Source of the DNA: Toxonevra muliebris
Taxonomy: Eukaryota > Arthropoda > Insecta > Diptera > Pallopteridae
NCBI GenBank assembly: GCA_963691655.1
Contig: OY829326.1
Span: 38,591,989 to 38,655,988, forward strand
Direction: 5' to 3'
DNA length: 64,000 nt
Each line of letters starts with the position of its first letter. Position 1 is the first letter of the stretch. The translations under genes and the position numbers were made by a program. Of the stretch, positions 13,201 to 27,500 are shown piece by piece. Under the pieces are notes generated by a model. The model was not told where the DNA came from. It was given only the letters and a program-made list of their open reading frames with translations, and searched no databases.

Positions 13201-14050
13201 GATTATTTTTTTTTGTTAAAAAAAAGAAGTGTGCTTCAGTCAAGTTTATGCTAATTTATGCCTTCTACTTAAAACAATTTTATTTTGTAAGAAAATTAAA
13301 AAATGTGAAAAAACCAGGCGAAGAACGCGCCAACTTCAATTTGCATTTTAAATTTACACAATGAAACAAAAAAGCACAAAATACGTGTGTGTGTGCATGT
13401 CAGTTTTAACAACATAAAAAAAGTCACCTTGCTTGGAATTTCGTTAGCATAAATAAGAAAAAAAAGATATCTCGAAAAAGCAGAAAAAAGTATAAAGAAA
13501 AAATAGAGAAACAAAAAATTATGTAAATTTTTTTTTCTCGTGCTTTTCTCAAATCGTTTTTTGTTTGTTTTATTTTTGATTTTAATAGCGAATAGAAAGA
13601 TATCAGGCGATTCTTAGACTTTTCATGACGCACTTTAAATTCCCTGTATTATGCATGGAATTACTGGAAATGATTTGGTGTCTTTTGCAAAATAAAAAAT
13701 AACAACAACAAAATCACAAAATTGCCAAAATGGTAAGTTGAAGATTCAAGCAAGATTCCGGCGAAACAAACAAACTAACAAACAAACGAAATATTTAATA
13801 AATAAATACAGAAGCGCAATCAAATCAGTTAATAATATTATGCTGACAAGAATTAAAATTGTGATTAATTAATAAGCTTAATTTTATTGTTACACAAACA
13901 TACACATTCGCATACATACTCATACATACAAGTATATGCGAATCCTATGGGGGTTTTGGCGATAAATCCACCCCATTCCCGATGAAAATCTCATACATTT
14001 CGATTGTTGGTCACCAATAAAAAAAAAAATTCTTATAGGGACTAAAAAAT
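10226..14050. other. Non-coding AT-rich DNA
   Basis: No gene or delimited element. The segment 11270-11780 is somewhat richer in GC and contains repeated CTATAGG / CATAGATT words but shows no recognisable protein. The segment 12000-13600 is full of A/T runs. Confidence 0.6.
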
Positions 14051-14051
14051 T

Positions 14052-14085
14052 GGAACCCCCTTTGGAAATGTCTGGATCCGCTAGT
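14052..14085 (-). mobile_element. hAT-like terminus
   Basis: Read on the minus strand this is CACTAGCGGATCCAGACA followed by GGGGGTTCC, resembling the CAGTRGCGGATCCA termini of the elements at 2576-3800 and 61169-61399. No partner terminus was found, so only one end is annotated. Confidence 0.4.
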
Positions 14086-14999
14086 GTGTAGGAATATAAG
14101 AAATAATAGAAAATTAATGAAAGTATGGTAAGCTATTATTAATTAGAATGAAATATATTTAAACATATATAATTTTCTCCATTTAATACACGGCGCTCGA
14201 AAGAAAAGAAGTAGCTGCAACAAAAACAATAAAATAAAAAGAAATCCAGCAACAACAAAAGTAGCAACAAAATGAAACAACAGCCATAATAATGTAGAAT
14301 TCAAGGTCTAGCAAGGTCGAAATTTTGGCTAATTTGTTGTGGGTCCATTGACCCATTTGTGTATATGCACAAGTAAATGCATACATACATACATATGTAC
14401 ATAAATACAATAAGCAGCGAATTGGTGTGTGAATTTTAAAGTTAAATGTGTGGCGAATGTATTGTTGTGCACTAACTGGATAAGTATAATTGCGACTTAA
14501 AAACAATAATATGCATATAACCATACATTTATACATATACATATACATACTTATATATAAGTACATACCTACATAATAAATAACAACTACAACAACAACA
14601 GCAACAATAAGTATGACTGAATAAGCCGGTCGGTTGGTCATTTGTTTAATTTGGCCACAGAAAATTTGAGAAGTTTGTGAACCACAGTTGTACAGTGGAC
14701 TAATTAAGTGATTTAATCCCTAAAACTCTGTTTCAATAAATGGAGGATCATTTCAATAGCCGCTTACAACGTTGTATGATGCGACCGTTCAACCTTCCAA
14801 GAGGTAAAAACCAGATGGGAATTAAGGAAGGGTTTACCGTTTGTTTTGTAAAATTTTGCTAAAAATTATTTAAAAAAAGCTCCCAGTTTTAAAAAAATTA
14901 AAATTCGCTCAGACAGCAATCATGTAATATTTAAAATTAATATTATTTTGGGACGATTTCGATTCATGAATGTATCCAATATCAACAAACGATGTTTTA
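14086..14999. other. Non-coding DNA
   Basis: No gene or element. A 152-codon frame on the minus strand (14183-14641) translates CAA/CATA simple repeats into hydrophobic and tyrosine-rich runs and is not credible as a gene. Confidence 0.6.
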
Positions 15000-15445
15000 G
15001 TAAACGCAAATAGATAAGAAAACTCTATAAACTTGGGACCAGAGACCCAAAAAGGGGCATTATTACAATTTTTATGAGTTTGATCGCAAAAACTGTAGCT
15101 GTTATTCCTCGCCAGAAACTAGTCCAACGATAGCTGATAAGTGTTATAAAGAAAATATTAAAAAAAAATTTTAGAAAACCAGAAAAAGGGGAACTGCGCC
15201 GTCATTTTTTATGCCATGATAATGCACTAATTCTCACTCCGGAAAAAAACATTAACCTTATTGCGCTTTCAGGCATAAAAGAAATTCGCTCAGCACAATT
15301 TAACCCGTATTTAGTGTCAATAATTTCTGGTTGATTTCAAAACAAAAAAAAAGGGCAGTTAATGTCGAAATTGAGAAGCAGAAGAAGAAGAAAATACGAT
15401 TTTGAGGAATATTTTGAGAGTTGGAAGAAATGTTTTTGATACGTA
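15000..15445 (+). pseudogene. mariner-type transposase relic (C-terminal part)
   Basis: Across shifted frames the sequence gives, in order, a segment rich in K/R before HDNA (15217-15228), then FNPYLVS (15299-15319) followed after a frameshift by NNFWLISK, and finally FEEYFESWKKCF (15401-15436). The order HDNA, PYxxxxNxFWLxxK, WKKCF is that of the C-terminal half of mariner transposases. Stops and frameshifts show it is dead. No terminal repeats were located. Confidence 0.55.
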
Positions 15446-18400
15446 GAAATAAAGGCCACTAATACTCAAACTGTTAAAGTTTTATTGCATTTTTGAGCAT
15501 TACGAAATACTGTGCAGTAAGAGTAAAACAAGAGAAAAAACATGATGTTGTTGTCTTGCGCGATATCGCATCGTTTAATGGGTGTTTTGAAGTGATGATG
15601 GTGACGTTGGAGGTGGGGGTGTGGAGTAGTTGTACTTGTAAGCATGTCTAAATTGAACGCTCCCATAACAGCAAAAATCAAAATAACAACAATAACAATA
15701 TCAATAATGAAGTTAACAATCGTCGTCGTCGTCGAGACAAAGCAAGCGACATAAGCGCGCGCGAACTTTGAGAGTATGAGCAAAAAAATAATAAAGAAAA
15801 AATATAATAAAAAAATAATAAAAAAATAATGAAAAAAATTTTTGTCTGTCTGTCTGTCAGCCGGAACTGTCTCTTTGAATTATTGCGACTGCGGCTGGCT
15901 TGATGCATACAGATAGATACACTCAGAGACAAGCGCACAAATACATGAACAAGGTGAACTTGAACCGGTAGCGTTCAAGGTCGTGTGCACAATTTCATTA
16001 ATACATACAAAAACATTTATATATATTCGCACATAGCCACAAAGTGAGTTTTATGGTTTTACTTGTACTTATAAGATATGCTAGATTTTGCAAGAACTTA
16101 CCATTTGGGATTATTTTTCATTCAATTCTACCTAAAACCATTTGCATTTCAACAAACAAACAAATAAACACATTTCAACATTTTAGCTCTCTAATTTATG
16201 GTTAATCACATGCTTAGGATCGTACATAAAATCTTTAATACTTCCAAATGTTGACAACAAGTGTCATTTGGATACATTTAGCCTGTTGTCTGCATTTTAA
16301 GCGGATTATCCTGTCTGACGCTGATAAGTATAAACAGCACTGCACACACACACATAAACATATAAACACACCGCACCTCATCATGTGATCAGCATAAATC
16401 CGATGAATCACAACTCACAACAAACTTGCAAATTTCAGGAACTGAGCTGCAGGATTATTTAAATCTTTTGTTTATGGCAATATTTACAAACAATTCTATG
16501 TAAAAATGTGTAATCTTCTCTGTTTATTTGAAAAACTAATCAACTTGTAAGTGCTAATTATATTCAATCACCATCATTAAGTGAGGATAGATGATCATGC
16601 TGACAATATTTTTGTAATGACTCACATATTTTTCAATAGGAATCCATCAACATACGATTAAGACAACTAATGACAAAACTAATCACTAACACATCATATC
16701 ACAACACACACAGGTAGGGCATTAATGCGAATTTCATTGGAAAAACCTTTAAGTAGGCAGAAAAAAAGCATTTAAAAATTATTTATAGTAGGAATACCTC
16801 AGCGACATATATATGTACTTACATAGTTTTGTATTTAATTATTTCAGTTTTATATTAAATGATAAATTTTCTATGAATTTAAATGGAAAAAATTTGTACT
16901 TTTGCTCTCCACTGTTAATCATCATCATTCACAATTTCTCTCTCTCTCTCTCTCTCTTTTCTTCCTCTTACAGGCGACAATTGTTGCACTTGCATCTTTC
17001 AATATATCATTCTCTGAATCTACTCATGTGCTAATCGAGTCATTTAACTCATTATCACTATTCCTATACCGATCGATCGCTTATTTGCTGATCATTTGTA
17101 AAAATTTTCCATTCATCAATTGGCACTGTTGATTTCGTGGATGGCGCGTGTTTCCAGTAATTTACAATTCTTTTGTTAATGTTTTTTTTTTTTGTACATT
17201 GTATTAATATTTTCTTATTTGCCCCCAAAAACAGATACGATCGATGATAGTGTTCGTTCAGATTTCGAATGAAAATTTTTTATGCTAATGAAATTAATTA
17301 TATGATGTGAGGTGAACAAATGTGTGAGAAGGAGACATATTTTTATGCCCTATTATCGAGTGATATTAATTAGCTATCACTATAACTCGAAAACACTTTG
17401 ACGAATTATATAAAACGACTATCAGACATTTTACCTACCTGAGCCTAAGGGGTGTAATTTAGAACATTGTTAAGAGTGTAATGATTGAGGGCTTTCAAGA
17501 ATTATATGATATCACAAAGATACCATGGCAAATAAAGCATTACAAGCGGTCACGTTAACCTAAACTTTTATAACCTGATTACATTTTCCTTTTATGATAT
17601 CACATACCAAATGTTATAGGAATCATGTTGTAGATGTACCAAAAATAAGTCGAAAGCTTTTCATGGCACGTGCATTTAATTTTAATATTTTCTCTTTTAA
17701 GTTTAGCTCAATGATACGCTAAGCGTCACTAACTGATTAAATTACTCAAAACTCGAAAACTTCAAATTCAACAATACTCAACTCAACATTATTAATAATA
17801 ATTTAAAGAAAATTAACACAATCAATTACAAATGAATGGACGGACTAACGAATAATCTGTGTGGCATCATGACCAACGGTCAACATCATCATATGCTTTA
17901 TTTGGATTTGGTTTGTTGTTTGTTTTTTCTATATATCACACAGAAACGGATGTGAGTGGAAAATTTTTCAATTTACGAAAATTAAATTGTTAAAAATTAA
18001 TATACAAATATAGAAATATATCATTAACACCTCGGCAAATCAGTTAAAAGCGTCGACGAACACAAACGGAGGACGGCGTCAAGTCAAAGTCGCGGTGCGG
18101 CGATGATTATTTGTTGCTGTTATTGGCTTATATTCTGTGTATCGTGAACGGTGGCACGGACCAGAGATTTATTATTATAGCATTCTGTTTTTATTGTATG
18201 TTGTTTCGACTGCTGTTGTTGTTGTGATCGCGAAAATTGTCGATCGCGCGCTTTATTAAAAAAAAAAAGCGATAAAATGTTGTTGCTTATAGCAAATTAT
18301 CACAATTGCAATTTATTATTATTATTATTTATTCTTTTTTGTGATTGTGTTAATACATACTGTGGGAATATTCCATTGAATGTCGTGAACAACACAGATT

Positions 18401-19938
18401 TCTTTCTCTTTAGCTTCATGGATCAGCTGTATCGAACATGTGAGAGTTAGTGGAACGACCATTCGATCGATTTGTGAATTAAAAAGATCGTGATTTACAT
18501 TTAAATAGTGTAAATTTATTTTGATGATTACCGAATTCTATAAAATTTAGCACAAATATTTGTGTGAAATTTTTGAATGTGTTTTAACATAAACAACAAT
18601 CAAAAAACAGCAAATAAAAACAAATTTTGCTATTTTTCTTTCTTTTTTGATTGTTTGTGATATATTTTGAAAAATAAAAAACATTTGTACATTGCCTTTA
18701 TTATACAAATGCACATAGGTATGTACATTAAGCAGCCTCACGTAAAACAAGTTTCTGCTACCCCTGATTTTGTGAAGATATGTATTTCGACAATCGCAAA
18801 AAAAAACTTTCAAAATCATTTTCTCGAGTTATTGAGCAGATTTTTTTAAATATCTTAATGCAAAACCTTATCATTTTTAAATTTCTTTTATCTGTGAACT
18901 TTTCTTTAGCCAAAAGCAACACACGGGAGAGAATTTTAGGTGATTCAATAAAATACGACTGAAATGCGAAATTTCGCCATAAAAAACTATCAAATGAAAT
19001 TCTCAATTTCAGAAGAATTTCAATGAAATCCACTTCAAATGCCGAAAGTAACTTAGTAACCCTCAAACACATGTTTTATTTTTTACATTTTGTGAACTAT
19101 TGTTGTTGTTTTCACAATAGTTGAATCGTTAAATATTAATATAATAGAGAAATGAAAAAAATTAAATAATGGGGTAGAAAGACGATTTTAGAGGTTCTTT
19201 TTTTCAACCTGATCCAGCTCACGACAGCTTATTGCTAGAGCCGAAATATTTTGGGAATCTTTATAAAATAAACCAAGGTTAATTCTTTGGAAGGGATATA
19301 AAAAACTTCTTTTTTTTTGTATGAGACTTGAGGCACCTTAATGCACATACATGCATATGTTGGTATGTAAATTCCTTTTGACTGCGACTCTAATTTCATA
19401 TGACCGCATTTGTTTACATTAAATTTCTGCTATCATGTCAATTTGTGCATTTTCAAATCGCAAATTCTTTTATTTAATTCAATTAAATATATTTATTTTA
19501 TATTTATGTATTTAGGGGAGAGGTGTCCTCCTTTTGACAAATACTCGTTGCTATAGTTTCGACATCCTGTTATACATCACTATTTGGCAATCGATAAAAA
19601 TTTATCTTCTCTACATTTAACCCTATTACTAATCCCAAAAAAAATATCAGTGCTGTTTTCTGTTATTTTCTTTACCAGGATTGTTTTTGTTACGCCAGGA
19701 ATGACCGTATCAACATAAAGATAAGCTTCAGAAAAAGTAATAGGTACATAACTCTTTGGACCAAAAATTGTAAAAGTTGAACACTTTGATCGAATATAAA
19801 AATTTTCTCTGAGGTCGAGCAAACTTGAAAAAATACCGGAATAAGTAAAACCATAAATGTACCTTTTTATGGAAAACAATTTAAACAGAATTAAGGAAGC
19901 TTAATGAAAATAAAGTAATTTGAAGGTAAATTACAAAA
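15446..19938. other. Non-coding DNA with simple repeats
   Basis: No gene or mobile element recognised. There is an AAT/AAAT tract at 15781-15838, GTCT repeats at 15844-15858, CTCT repeats at 16940-16959, a TTATTATTATT stretch near 18317 and numerous CA-rich patches. Confidence 0.6.
16940..16959. repeat. TC dinucleotide microsatellite
   Basis: About ten uninterrupted TC units. Confidence 0.9.
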
Positions 19939-20080
19939 TTCACTATCAATATTAAGTGAATGAGAATTATAAGAAAGTGGACAAGTACACATCTTGGTTG
20001 GTAATGGTAAAACCACCAAGGTGATAAAAAATTTCCGCACCGCCGTTCTGAATTGGAGTTAAACTGTAGGTCCAACTATG
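19939..20080 (+). mobile_element. SINE body (head missing), same family as 63038-63180
   Basis: Shared words in order are TTCACTATC, GTGAATGAGAATTATA, GAAAGTG, ACAAGT, ATCTTGGT, AAACCACCAA, CACCGTTC or CGCCGTTC, and TTAAACTGTA. The copy at 63038-63180 is preceded by a tRNA-like head that is absent here, so this is a truncated copy. Confidence 0.6.
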
Positions 20081-23000
20081 TGGTAATACAATAGGCTATT
20101 CAGATCTAAGTGTGTCTCTCGACAGCCACTCCAACCTAACTAACCTACGCTGTTATTCCTTTCTACTACAGATTTATTGATAAGATTATTGATAAAACCT
20201 TTAATTCTTTTATAAATTTAAATGGATATTGTCTAAAATATCGACGAAATATATTCACACACCATCACAACTTTTATATTTAAAAAGATAAAATTATAGA
20301 TATGAGAACTATTGCAATAAGTGGAATCTGAAAGTTGGCGAAATTATGGTTTTTAGAAAAGAGGGAGGAGTTAGATAAAGACCTAATTAAAAAAACAGCA
20401 TTCTTGCAACCTGGGATAGGTTTTTAAGTAAGCCAGATATTTCACTACACTACAAATGGAAATTTTATAAAGCAGCTAGTAGAGCTATTAAAGCTTATGG
20501 TGCTTAAGTATGAGGTTACACTGTCTTTGATGTGGTAGATAAAATTCAACGGTATTTCCAAATTTTACACAAACCTATGATGCACCAAATCGTGAATATT
20601 ATTGATTAATTACTCCAATCAAAGGTTACCACCAAGAGATCCCCAAAGTCGCCTTGTACAATAATTTAGGCAGATAAATCATCGTTCTCTTTTATTTACT
20701 TCACTTGCAATTCTGGCTGATTTCAGCGAAAATTGGCCAACTTTTCCGCACTATTGAGATTCAATTCGGAAACTTTTCATACCAATTGACTAAGAAACTG
20801 CTAGAGAAATAGGTATATTGCATGGATAAAGGAAATTTATCTAATGGGCGATCAGCTCAACATAATTTAGAATAGGGAAGGCAGCTATTATTTAATTTGA
20901 CCTATCAAATGTAAAATTTATATTTTTTACGTTAAGTTTATACAATATTTACACTTAAGTAAGTAGCTTCCACCGACAGATGACATTATAGTCGCCTATC
21001 GTAAGTTCAAGTAATTTAGTAATTGCATATTGAAGTGATCTTAAATAAAGAGACATTAACTACTACTACTAGATATTTTTATGAAATAAAAATAGGATCA
21101 AAGTGGTAGTAACATGTATAAGTTTTAATCTACTCCTTGATCTACGTTGGCGTAAAAAACAGCCCTATAGTATAACACAGTGTTACAAAATTTAGTGAAG
21201 TAGAAATACCTGGGAAGTCATACCATTTTTCTTGTAGGTTTTGTCGAGTAAAACAAGAGTCTGCACTTGAAATTTTCCAAACACAAAATCTTGTTTTACC
21301 GTCAAAAAACCGGTTTTGGGTACCTTTGGGCACTTATAAGCCTGTAACTTGGTTGATTATTAACCAAGTTACCGGTTTTAGAAAAAAGAAAGTTAGACCT
21401 TTCGAACGATATATATTTTATTTTAGAAGATTTGAGGAATCTGTGTGTATTTGTCTAGTAAACACTTTTTTCGCCGTTTCTCAACTTTGACGGTGTTTGT
21501 ACACACTATTTTATAAAGCAGCTATTATGGATTTATTCTAAAACACGTTTATTAACGAGTAAAACGCAAGTTTGTTTTTAAAAATCGTTAAGTAATTGAC
21601 TGAGTTATTAAACTTTTTATGAAACAGAATATTTGCAAAAATACAATTTTTGGCCATTCAACTCAAAAATGTTTGAATAACTGTTATTTTTTAAAATTCA
21701 GCACTATCAGTTTCTAGTTGAAATGACGAACAATATTCTGAAATCATTTTTATTTTATTTTTTCCTTCAATTGTAGCAATAAACGTGTGATGCAGAAATG
21801 CAAAACTCAAAACTTATAAACAATTTCAAATGATTGAAAAATGAAGTGAAATTATGCGACAGGATTTATGAATAGATATTAAGAGAATAATGTTTAAGTT
21901 TCGGAACTTAAACTATCAGAAGTTTTTTCGTAAGAGAATTTGTTTGCTGAAAAGATTAAATAAAATTGTTATTTTTTTGATTTTTAAAGTTCCATCGAGT
22001 TTGCACATAAAACAGGAAATTGTTTGGCCATAACGAACCATTTGCAATTCCATATTTAATGGATCCATTTTAGGTATTCTATTCGGGCTGTCCAACACAC
22101 CAATGCAGTATGGACAAGGACCACCCGAATACCCTCTATATGTGTCACCGCGTCAAAAATGAGCATGACGTAATGCCAATTTGGTATTTAACATTTTCTT
22201 CAAGTCGCTAATGACCGCTTTAAGCCTTTTACACTACATACATACACTCCAGATCCCGTTGGCAAAAAACGTGACTTATTATCGTATACGTTTTACTTTT
22301 TACGACTTTGTAGAATTTCTTCTATCAGTTTACTGAATCGATCGAGAATGTACATGTAAAACTTATTAAGATTCTCTCCACCGTGAATGCAGGCAGGTAT
22401 TTAAATGTGAAATATGTCGGTGTGCAGGTATGCAAGCACTACAATTTTTATAATTATCGAAAGCACCTACCTATTCATAATTGGTAATAGTATTTTAAGT
22501 AAAGTGATTACGATCAGCTAGAGTTAACGCAAAGCATGGAAATCTTTGGTAATTGATAGGGTAATCGATAAAGTGAAGCGTGCAAACTATAAAATTACAA
22601 TGAATTTAAATATTTTGGCAAGAGCCTCGTTTATTTTTCACTGTTACTAGCTGTGTAGTTATAACGGTATTCATTCTAGCCACAAACGTAGGGTATCATT
22701 TGTTGAACTTAAAAATGCATACATATACATATGCACATACAATACAAAAACACCTTAGTAGAGTAAGTGTTATTTCTTATCACATTGAAATGCACGTGAG
22801 CGTTTTCTGCTAAAGTGTCGCACTTCTCATTTTTTGCTTCGTTGCCGTAATTTTAGAATTTCGGCGCAATTTGTTATTGTAATTGCCCTATGTAAATATT
22901 TTGTTTACAATTTTGTGAAATTTCTGGTTTATTTTTATTTATGTATGTCGTGTGTTGAAATGCTTTTTATTTTTCAATTTTTATATGGGCGGGTATTATG

Positions 23001-23937
23001 GATATGTACAATGTACATGTTTGGATAAGGAGTACGAATAGAGATATGTATCAGAGTCACCAGAGCCCAGCAGTAATCGCAACCGTCTGCAATCAAAAAA
23101 TAACGGATGCAACGCCATTGAAATATGAGTTAAATTTTTTTTATAGTTTTTGTTTCTTACTTTTGTTTTGATAGCATTTTTTTTTTTATTATTTTTTACT
23201 GTAGGTATGTTTTTTTTCACTGTGAGTAGAGTATTTCACGCCATGGACAAAAAAATCGTTTAGCATTAACTTCATTCGACGATTTTTTTTTTTTGTTTTT
23301 TTTTTGCTGCAATTTAAAATTAGTTTTATTTTTGGAAATTTATTTCAAGGTTATTTCGTACATATAAGAAATAATTATAAAGAAATTTTGCAATTATTTG
23401 GGCTGATGAAATATCGTGTTTATGTCACGTAAAAGAATTTTTGCAACTAGTACAATTATTTAGCATTCTTCATTTCATTTGTATTGACATTAATTTTCTT
23501 CTTGACTTTCACTGGATTTTTTTAAAAACAAATATATATAAAAATAAAAGAAAATAACAATAACACGAATTCTGTTGAATTAGCAAATAATTCATTCATC
23601 GCATTTTATTTTGTACTTACAAATTTTTGCTTTTGCTAGAAGAAACGAATTGTACCAGCACAGTCCAACTTCTCTAAAACGAACTTCTAAAAAAATATTT
23701 TATTGAAGAAAATTGTTTTATCTAACAGAAATAAAAATAATCTTGGCGAAATATTTTCACTATATTCCCCAGCCAGAATTTAATTAAATTTTTGAACAAA
23801 TTTGCATCAGTTTTGATTCCCCAGCGCGATTAAAACAGTCAAAAATTAGCTCATTTTCAGATCATAAAAGACTGTTTTGTAGGGAGAAATTGGTACCCTA
23901 CACGCGACTCTACTTGAAAAGTCTTTTATACCTGTTT
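20081..23937. other. Non-coding AT-rich DNA
   Basis: No gene seen. A short perfect hairpin is at 21344-21372 (annotated separately). The remainder is A/T-rich without assignable elements. Confidence 0.6.
21344..21372. repeat. Perfect short hairpin
   Basis: GTAACTTGGTT and AACCAAGTTAC form an 11-bp perfect inverted repeat around a 7-nt loop. No function is assigned. Confidence 0.7.
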
Positions 23938-24070
23938 TATTTAGTCATTTTCGAGTAGTTTTCCGAGTCATTTTTTAGTAATTTTCGAGTCATTTTTCAT
24001 TATTTTTCCTATTCCATTTCGTGACATCTATTAGTACTTTTTCTAGGTAATTTCGAGTCATTACTCAGTC
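23938..24070. repeat. Degenerate short tandem repeat (TTTTCGAGTCAT-like)
   Basis: The word TTTTCGAGTCATTTTT, with variants such as TTTTCGAGTAGTTTTC and TAATTTCGAGTCATTA, recurs about six times at 12-20 nt spacing. Confidence 0.6.
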
Positions 24071-24307
24071 TAATATCAGTCGGTGTTTTTTCTATTTATT
24101 TTCGATTAATGTTTGTGTGACTTTTCATCATTCTCAATCACCGCCATCATCAATAAAACAAAAATTTTAGTTTATGAGAATATTTAGACTTTCAAATAAC
24201 GAACTGTTATGCAGACTAGCTACAATGGGGAAAAAAAAAACAACAACATAAGTGATTAGAACGGTAGTGGTAGTTTCATTCAATATCTCTATTGAGTGAA
24301 GATATTT

Positions 24308-24505
24308 GGAATCAAATCTGTAATTCTGGGTTATGATTTCAAATATTAGTAGCTTATATAGGATATTGAAAGATTAAGAACTATCACTAAGATCACTGAT
24401 GACGAATTGTGGCGGATTCCGAAACGGCTGTCTGATTTGCCCGTCTCTATATATATTGTTGTTGTGATGACTACATTTGTTCATTAACCTGTTTATATAT
24501 AACTT
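24308..24505 (+). repeat. Dispersed repeat copy A (family also at 59521-59720)
   Basis: Shared with 59521-59720 in the same orientation: CTGTAATTCTGGGTT, GATTTCAAATATTAGTAGCT, TATATAGGAT, AAGAACTATCACTAAGATCA, TTGTGGCGGATT and ATGACTACAT. The copies differ by small indels. There is no coding content and no clear terminal structure. It is an unclassified interspersed repeat. Confidence 0.75.
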
Positions 24506-27500
24506 CAAATAACGAAATTGACATGAACTTAAGTCATGACTTTGAAAATTAACCTCTAGATTAAATTTTCATAGTCTCCTAAAATAACTAGAGAATATTT
24601 ATATTTACACATTTCACATTCACTATCTTCACTTTCACTATTAGCAGAACTGGTATCACTATCAGAAGAACTGATATCAATTATACTTAAATCTACATTA
24701 TGAAAACTATTATCACTGTTTTGGCTTGTATTCCATCTCTGCTTTCACATTTTCTTGACAACTTGATCCCTAATTTTTTGGCGACATTAATTTTGCAGCT
24801 TCTTTTTTGACCATTGTTATTTGTTTTGCTTTAAATTTTTGTTTAAAATTTTCACTTCAATTTTTTTCTTTATGCTGACAGAAATGAAGAAAAACACAAA
24901 ATTTTTTATATTTTTTAAAATTTATTTTAACCAACAATCATTTTTTAATCGTTAAGAAGAATGGATAATTTTTCTTGTTCATTTTGTTTCTCATTTTCAA
25001 TAAATCACTTTTTAAACGTTAGGACGACTCATATCCGAGTCTATTTTTCATCGCGCAAGAGATTAACCAATTTTTGATCACTAAGAGGGGTCGAAAAAGA
25101 CTCTAAAAGGTGATTTTCAATAAACTAGTCTTCCAAACGTTGGATGGGTCGTTTATTTATGGCTTTGTGCTCATTTGGAAGAGCCTTAAAGTTTGCAAAA
25201 GCTAAAAAAATGCATAACAAATTAGGAAAATAAATGCAAACAAAAAAATTTAAAATTGTTTATTCAAGGTTTTATACTCAATTAACTTTGCAAGTCCTTG
25301 ATTGATTTGTTTCGAACAAATACGATTTACAGTTAACACAAACTTTAGTATGCTAACACATACTAAAATTTCAGACTGATTGCTCAATTACTTCAAAATT
25401 AAAAGTATTATTTATTTTATTTCTTAACTAACTTCAGTTACTGCTGGTTTAGATCTACATATAAGGTTTTTTCCATCTTTTTCCTTTATTTATAAAATTA
25501 TAAAGGATAATACAATAATAAAAAAAAATCGATGTAGTTATGTTGAAACGTTCAAACTAAAATTCTTATACTAGAATAATAAAACTTTAATTGAATTTAA
25601 ATTTGTACTTGTGATGCTCCAAACAATAAGGGTAGATCAATTTTGGGATCCTTCTACCATTCTCATATATTTTATAATTTCACTCTAGGGTTTGTCTGTG
25701 TTCTAAAATTCTTCTGAAAAAAACTTGAACCCATACCCTTCAACAAACCTGGGTGGAGATATGATTTCAGGTTCAAAAAGATGAGAGTTCGCGTTGGGTT
25801 TAAAAGCCTGGTCGTTAAAGATTTACTTCTTCACCCCTTTCTCCCCTTTGGTCGTATTAATACCGTCTAAATCCGTCTCTGTCCACGCTGAGAAAAGTTA
25901 ATTGAAAACGCCTGGTCGCATTTCATTCACAAATCAATCAAATAAATTTTCTGATTTTTTCCACTGATTCGCATAACTAATGGAATCACATAAGAAACTT
26001 CACCCAACCTTTTCATAGTTAACCTTATTTAACCTAGCCTAACTTAAAGAACATAGATCTAAGCCGCCTAATTGCTTACTATTTAATCATTTAAATATTC
26101 TTTTTGTAAATTACTAAATAAATCAGTTGAAGGAAACAATGTTTATGTATGCAAATGGAAACATTTTTTCGTATATTTTAAATTAACCGCGTGCTTCAAA
26201 AGTTCCATGAAAGTTAAATGAATGAATATGTGCGAGTATACTTGAAACGAGTAAATATTTGAATAAATGTTTGTATGTATGTATGTCTGAATAAATAAAT
26301 GGGTTAGCATATACTTTACATGTAAGTTAGTAACTAGTTAACTATTCTAATTAAATATGCATGTGAATATGTAGAAAAACCCCCTTATCCGGAAGTTACA
26401 CACACATATCACATTGATCGAAATGAATAATAAATAAATGTATCTACATAGTACTCGTATGTCTAACGATGAATAGCTTATAGCAAAAACCCTGTAAACA
26501 TAAAAGTAACAATGACAATAATAATAATAATGATAGTCGGTAATCATAATAATACTCTCGCTTTCAATGTTGAACTCAAATGGGCAAGTTGAATGTCAGT
26601 GCTACATTTGCTTCATCATCAACATGATCATCTTCATAATCATCAAAGCGAACATCGTCGTCAGCTTTTTCTACATTCATTAAGTGAATATAAAAAAACA
26701 AAATGATAATAATATATAGTAATAATAGTTCATTGGACATGTACCGCAATTAAGTCACACATTCATGTGAGCAATGGCGGCGCTGACGTTGCTATGAAAA
26801 ATTAAATGAGGTCTTCCACAAAAAAAAAAAAGAAAAAAAAACAAAAAATTAAATAAGTGTGAAGCTGTTTTGTTATTTTTGCTTTGATTCATTTAATAAA
26901 ATATATACTACTACTATAAAAAAAAAACAGCTCAGAATTTATGCACACGCGCATGCGCGGTAACAACGGCTACGTCGACACTGAACACACACACACCGCA
27001 GCTTTGCATTACGTCGACGGTGTCGCATAAGCGCGCAAAACTTACTACAATTGATTACGACATATTTTGGCGCGTATTTGTATGTAAAAATGAAAATTCA
27101 AATCACGTTTAAAGTTTTGCTTGGAAAAGTAATGAGCCAAAGAAACAAAAATTTTTGTGCTTGAGTTCATTCTATATACTTATATTTAAATATTGTATTT
27201 GACCTTCATGCGTTCGTTTGGGTCACGTGTCTGTCAGATTTTCATAAACAAATTAATTTGACTCCACGCAGAATAAATTGCTGGAACTATTTTTGTGTTT
27301 TGTTTATTTAAATTTTAGTTTTGTATGATATTTAAAACTCGTATTAAATTTATTAAAATTTTTGTCTGGTTTTAATGCCGAATATTGTTTATTAATTTGA
27401 ATAAGTAAGCAATAAGTACCAAACGTCAATGTGTTTAAAAACGTAAAATTTCATTGGATTTACATATATATACAAATTTATCAAATATGGTAATGAATAT

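Noticed and set aside
14183..14641. 152-codon frame on the minus strand
   Set aside because: Its translation comes from CAA, CATA and AAT simple repeats (runs of V, Y, M, C and F) with no domain or splice context.
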